From CAMLQK01 sp035478775 (GTDB lineage Bacteria; Patescibacteriota; Saccharimonadia; Saccharimonadales; UBA4665), in NCBI GenBank assembly GCA_035478775.1, contig DATIJG010000022.1, positions 1-40,320 of the forward strand: a stretch of 40,320 bases of DNA, in the 5' to 3' direction. Shown piece after piece: positions 37,076 to 40,320 of this stretch (position 1 is its first letter; each line of letters opens with the position of its first letter). The position numbers were made by a program, and so were the translations under genes. A model generated the notes under the pieces. That model did not search any database. It saw only the letters and a program-made list of their open reading frames with translations, and had not been told where the DNA came from.

Positions 37076-38716
37076 TTACTCCTTCTTTACCTTAAAAACT
37101 TCAATTGTTTTATAGTTTTGCACTAACTTGTACTGCGGTGCATCAAGTAAACTAGCGTACTTATTAAAATCGTACTCTTTAGCGACAATTATATACTGCG
37201 CTTTATCTTGAGCTATTGCCTCACGCACGTTATCTAGAGATCCCCCTTTAAACGCCTTGTTGAGTTGGCGCTGCATGGCGGGCTGCCCGTACCCTGTGGC
37301 AGCACCAATTTCCGGATCATTACTCGCAATAATCATTGCGTTTGTGAAAAACTTTGGAGCCGGGTTTGCAATAACGTGGCTCGTAAAACTATACGGCATA
37401 TACAAGTGCCACGGCAAAAATAACACCGTGGATTTTTCTTTTTGGGCAGCAAAATAACTGTTAACCTTCGCCCAATCGCCAGGGTAATAGCTTGTGTGCA
37501 ATTGCCTATGGAACGCCCACGGCATAAGTGGCGCAGTCAAAACGCTAATCGCGGCAAGCAATATTGTCAGCGTAGTGCGCGTATCAGCCGATGCATTTTT
37601 GAGCCGATCCATAAACCAGCTCGTGCCAATTACAAAACCAAAACAATATACAAACACTAAAAGTGCAGTAAATTTTTGTGGTTCGCGGTAGCCGCCAAAC
37701 CATGGCAATATTGCCATAATCGGCCGGGTAAGCCACCCCGCCGAAAGTGTTATCGCAACACAGCCTAACACAGTTAAATGTAAAGCCACTCGGTTCCTAC
37801 GCAACCCTAAAATGAGTCCAGCAACAGATACAATTAGCACTGTAATGCATGGCAACCACCACCAACTATATATGTCCTGGGGCGCAATATATAAGTTCTT
37901 GCTATCCGCCCAAAACCCATGCATAAGTAGTACGGTTAAAAGCTGGCCGAAGACACCGTGGCCGGCCGTAGTAAACGCGTTTACGTCTCCAGCGCCGAAA
38001 CTGCTCGCCGTAGCTGCAGCCGCGCTATGGCCTAAAAGCACCGGGATAATCCATATCAGGCTCAACACCAAAAACGTGCCAAAAACCCTTACAGCCAGTA
38101 GCAATAAAAAGCGGCGCTGAGTTAGGGTATACGTTGCAAGCATGAAAACTACGGCGAGTATCAGTGCCATGCCCAATATATGCAACGAAACCACACCGAT
38201 TAACGCCAGCCACACCCCGGCGACATAAGCAGCTTGACGGCTGCGTGGCATAGTACACGCCCAAAAAAAGCTACGGGCGAAAAACGGCAGCAAAGCATAA
38301 CCTAACAGCACCAAATATTGCCCGGCCATAAACCGTGAATAGCAAAATGGATTCACGGCATACAGCAGCCCTGCCAAATAAAACGCTGGTTGTTTTGGTT
38401 CAAAGCCAACTTTTACGGAATCAAAAACCGTTTGCAACCAATAGTACATGCCGAAACCACTCAAAAAAGTGATCGCGAATAAAACCAACTTCTCTATTAC
38501 GAACATCGGCAATATCAAGTTGAGGGCTTTAAGCGCCAGCCACCATATATAACTGGGCGAGGTTATGCTCGGCAAAACTACGTGTGGTGTAAAAACCAGG
38601 TCTACGTTAAGCACAAACCCTGACCCGAGTAAAGGCAGCCACACCACCAAGCCCACCACGCTAAAAAATACAAGAGCGCGGACGTGGGCTTTTAAAAAGT
38701 GGCATAGGCGTTGCAT
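37076..38716 (-). CDS. large polytopic membrane protein, GT-C/YfhO-like
   Basis: A 546-residue protein with about 11-13 membrane helices through residue 400, then a soluble tail (about 410-546). Features: an early acidic loop LNVDLVF, internal GFGMYYWLQTVFD and LYAVNPFCYSRFM, and a tail beginning KVNSYFAAQKEKSTVLFLP. The layout is that of lipid-linked-sugar (GT-C) glycosyltransferases or YfhO-like proteins. The substrate is unknown. It follows the larger membrane protein by ten bases. Confidence 0.7.
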   Translation of the reverse strand: MQRLCHFLKAHVRALVFFSVVGLVVWLPLLGSGFVLNVDLVFTPHVVLPSITSPSYIWWLALKALNLILPMFVIEKLVLFAITFLSGFGMYYWLQTVFDSVKVGFEPKQPAFYLAGLLYAVNPFCYSRFMAGQYLVLLGYALLPFFARSFFWACTMPRSRQAAYVAGVWLALIGVVSLHILGMALILAVVFMLATYTLTQRRFLLLLAVRVFGTFLVLSLIWIIPVLLGHSAAAATASSFGAGDVNAFTTAGHGVFGQLLTVLLMHGFWADSKNLYIAPQDIYSWWWLPCITVLIVSVAGLILGLRRNRVALHLTVLGCVAITLSAGWLTRPIMAILPWFGGYREPQKFTALLVFVYCFGFVIGTSWFMDRLKNASADTRTTLTILLAAISVLTAPLMPWAFHRQLHTSYYPGDWAKVNSYFAAQKEKSTVLFLPWHLYMPYSFTSHVIANPAPKFFTNAMIIASNDPEIGAATGYGQPAMQRQLNKAFKGGSLDNVREAIAQDKAQYIIVAKEYDFNKYASLLDAPQYKLVQNYKTIEVFKVKKE

Positions 38717-38726
38717 AGGTTACGGT

Positions 38727-40320
38727 TTACTTATTTCGTACATCAACTGAAAAGACATTTGGTGTGGGCGTCGGCACTAGCTGCACATTGCCCTTAGTTA
38801 CGTCGCTAAAGTTAGCGGGGATGTCGGCCTTTGGCACGATGCCCATTTGCTCTACTAAGTTTGAACCGGTCGACGAGTTAACTGCGAAAGTATGCGCGCC
38901 CTTGCTCAGGTGAATGTCTGCTTTGTAATACGAAAAGTCGACATAGCCTTTCGGCACCGGGTCGGCGCTGAGACGCGTAAATGTATAGGTGTTTTTACCA
39001 TTTTTGGCGGTTAAGCTCGCGCTGTTGGCGGCGGCATGAATAAGCACACGGTAGTCACCGCTTGTAGGAGCTTTAACAGTCACCAGCACTTTGTCACCGT
39101 TATTCGGGCCGGTGCCTACAAACTGCGAAGTCGGCAAGCTCAGCATACTCGGTACCACCTCATGCGCATAGTTGTACTTATTGTATTGCCCGTACAAAGT
39201 GGTCAACGAGAACATATCAGCCGTAAAGCTCGAACTTGCCACCAAGCCATTGCTAAACGGCAGCAAGCTGGAATCCGCCATAAAACTTTTACCTTTTTGC
39301 GACAAATAAAGCGTGTAAAATGTGCGTTCCGGATTGTCGGTGTACACGGTTTTGCTGCTCTGCGCCAAAAAGTCTTTCAGCTGCGCCGGATAAAACAATT
39401 GCTGGCCATTCAAACTAAACCCTTTGGTTGTAAATTGTTGCAGCATGTCACTCCAGCTTGTGTCATTTAGTACCGCCTTTTTATTGGGGCGTTCATTAGT
39501 AGCATACAGCTGGTAATCTTTGCCGTCATATACCTTTTTAAAGCGGCTCGCATGAGCCAAGCTATTGCTAATACTGCTTTCGATGCCCGGCAAATAAGTG
39601 ATACTTTTTTGGCGGCCCTCGATGTTTTTTGGCACCAAAATATCGGTAATGCCAAAGTCGTTAATCAAGATACTCTGCCACCAATCTTGGCCGTAGCCGA
39701 TGGCGCGGTACACCATAAACGCCACAATCTTGTTGTTAGTGTTGGCATCTTCGCCATAGTACAAGCTCGGCTGGTTCAAATAATAAATAAGGTATTTGTC
39801 GAGGAACGTGTAGTGCGTATCGGCACCCGGAATTTGGCGGCCGCTTTCCATTGATGGCAAGATAAACACGCGGTTATCTTGGCTTTTAGCCAGCTTTTGT
39901 TTAATGTCTTTGAGGTCCTGCGGAATTTGGTATGGTGTCAAAAACTTACCAAAATCACCGCTGATGAGTGTCTGGCGGTAAGCCGTGCTCGCCAAAAATG
40001 GCACCAGCGTCACTACAGTTGCAACGCCCAGCAATGCCACGCGCTTAAGGCCGCGGGCACGCAAGTAGTCACACAGCCACATCAGGCCGATAGCCAGCAG
40101 CACTGCCGCACCGTAAAACACAATAAATTCAAAGCGGTGTGGGAAACGCAGCACATTGATGAAAACACCTATTAACTTAATGACCTCGGCAGCCACTGTG
40201 CTAGAGCTGTTGACGAGCAACGAATCAATGGCACCCAAGGACTGATGAAAGGAAAACACCGAGTCGTTGCTGTAGCCAATCGACATCCACAACGAAATGG
40301 CCACCATCGCGAGCAGCACC
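38727..40320 (-). CDS. large membrane protein, C-terminal part, cut by window end
   Basis: The visible 530 residues are the C-terminal part; the start lies beyond the window. The first 130 residues contain three or four membrane helices (VLLAIGLMWLCDYLRARGLK, VALLGVATVVTLVPFL). The remainder is a large soluble domain with LKDIKQKLAKSQDNRVFILP, a motif shared in type with the gene downstream (both have a helix-rich part followed by an extracytoplasmic domain naming a strand ending in FLP/ILP). It may be a paralogous GT-C/YfhO-type enzyme. It is the first gene of a three-gene operon. Confidence 0.7.
   Translation of the reverse strand, partial: VLLAMVAISLWMSIGYSNDSVFSFHQSLGAIDSLLVNSSSTVAAEVIKLIGVFINVLRFPHRFEFIVFYGAAVLLAIGLMWLCDYLRARGLKRVALLGVATVVTLVPFLASTAYRQTLISGDFGKFLTPYQIPQDLKDIKQKLAKSQDNRVFILPSMESGRQIPGADTHYTFLDKYLIYYLNQPSLYYGEDANTNNKIVAFMVYRAIGYGQDWWQSILINDFGITDILVPKNIEGRQKSITYLPGIESSISNSLAHASRFKKVYDGKDYQLYATNERPNKKAVLNDTSWSDMLQQFTTKGFSLNGQQLFYPAQLKDFLAQSSKTVYTDNPERTFYTLYLSQKGKSFMADSSLLPFSNGLVASSSFTADMFSLTTLYGQYNKYNYAHEVVPSMLSLPTSQFVGTGPNNGDKVLVTVKAPTSGDYRVLIHAAANSASLTAKNGKNTYTFTRLSADPVPKGYVDFSYYKADIHLSKGAHTFAVNSSTGSNLVEQMGIVPKADIPANFSDVTKGNVQLVPTPTPNVFSVDVRNK

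Noticed and set aside
1..40320. Alternative genetic code with TGA as Gly
   Set aside because: TGA ends several genes with clear family ends (for example 672 and 15722) and no in-frame TGA interrupts the large proteins.
1..40320. tRNA, rRNA, CRISPR arrays, insertion sequences
   Set aside because: By eye I found no cloverleaf with a T-arm GTTCRANNC, no rRNA stretches, no regularly spaced short repeats and no transposase. A scan with tRNAscan-SE and Infernal would be decisive.

Overview
The window looks like a piece of a small-genome Patescibacteria (CPR) chromosome, most likely Candidatus Saccharibacteria (TM7). This is an inference from content: LPXTG-like micro-proteins beside a sortase-like gene, a type IV prepilin-like protein, transglutaminase, DUF998, DUF1697 and DUF1398 proteins, several Nudix genes, GT2 polysaccharide synthases and a Ku/LigD pair, all in short transcription units. 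TGA is used as a stop, so the Gly-TGA code of Gracilibacteria/Absconditabacteria is excluded. I saw no rRNA, tRNA, CRISPR array or insertion sequence.

Layout. 1-3.9 kb: transglutaminase-like protein, unknown gene, ABC exporter, GNAT acetyltransferase. 3.9-6.3 kb: a long structured leader with two micro-ORFs, then a giant beta-helix surface protein. 6.3-10.7 kb: small soluble enzymes (three Nudix proteins, one with a winged-helix domain, a nucleotidyltransferase-like protein, DUF1398, DUF1697) and a DUF998 membrane protein. 10.7-12 kb: sparse, with a small zinc-knuckle gene pair. 12-15.7 kb: probable accessory block with an HTH/EgtD-like methyltransferase, a prepilin-like protein and a CHAP amidase carrying a seven-repeat lectin-like propeller. 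15.8-20.9 kb: pentapeptide protein, CRP-type regulator plus quinone oxidoreductase, DJ-1/PfpI protein, prenyl synthase. 21.1-24.5 kb: two-gene NHEJ operon (ku, ligD). 24.6-28.7 kb: small membrane protein, a possible GCS2-like ligase divergent from a TrmB-like regulator, and an unknown gene. 28.9-36.5 kb: envelope block with a cupredoxin-like lipo/membrane protein, two GT2 polysaccharide-synthase operons (one with small membrane protein, sortase-like protein and glycoside-hydrolase-like protein; one with an LPXTG-like micro-protein and a 29-residue coupled ORF), and a second beta-helix tail-spike-like protein. 36.5-40.3 kb: three-gene operon of large membrane proteins, the first cut by the window end.

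Two themes stand out. First, gene expression: at least twelve start codons lie exactly six bases after a TANNNT -10 hexamer (often with an extended TGN), which implies leaderless mRNAs. Several transcripts begin with a micro-ORF translationally coupled (ATGA or TAATG) to the main gene, and genes inside operons use Shine-Dalgarno sites instead. Second, surface biology suited to an epibiont: a peptidoglycan-cleaving CHAP enzyme fused to a propeller, two beta-helix proteins sharing a conserved N-terminal module, an exopolysaccharide-type locus, and LPXTG/sortase-like elements.
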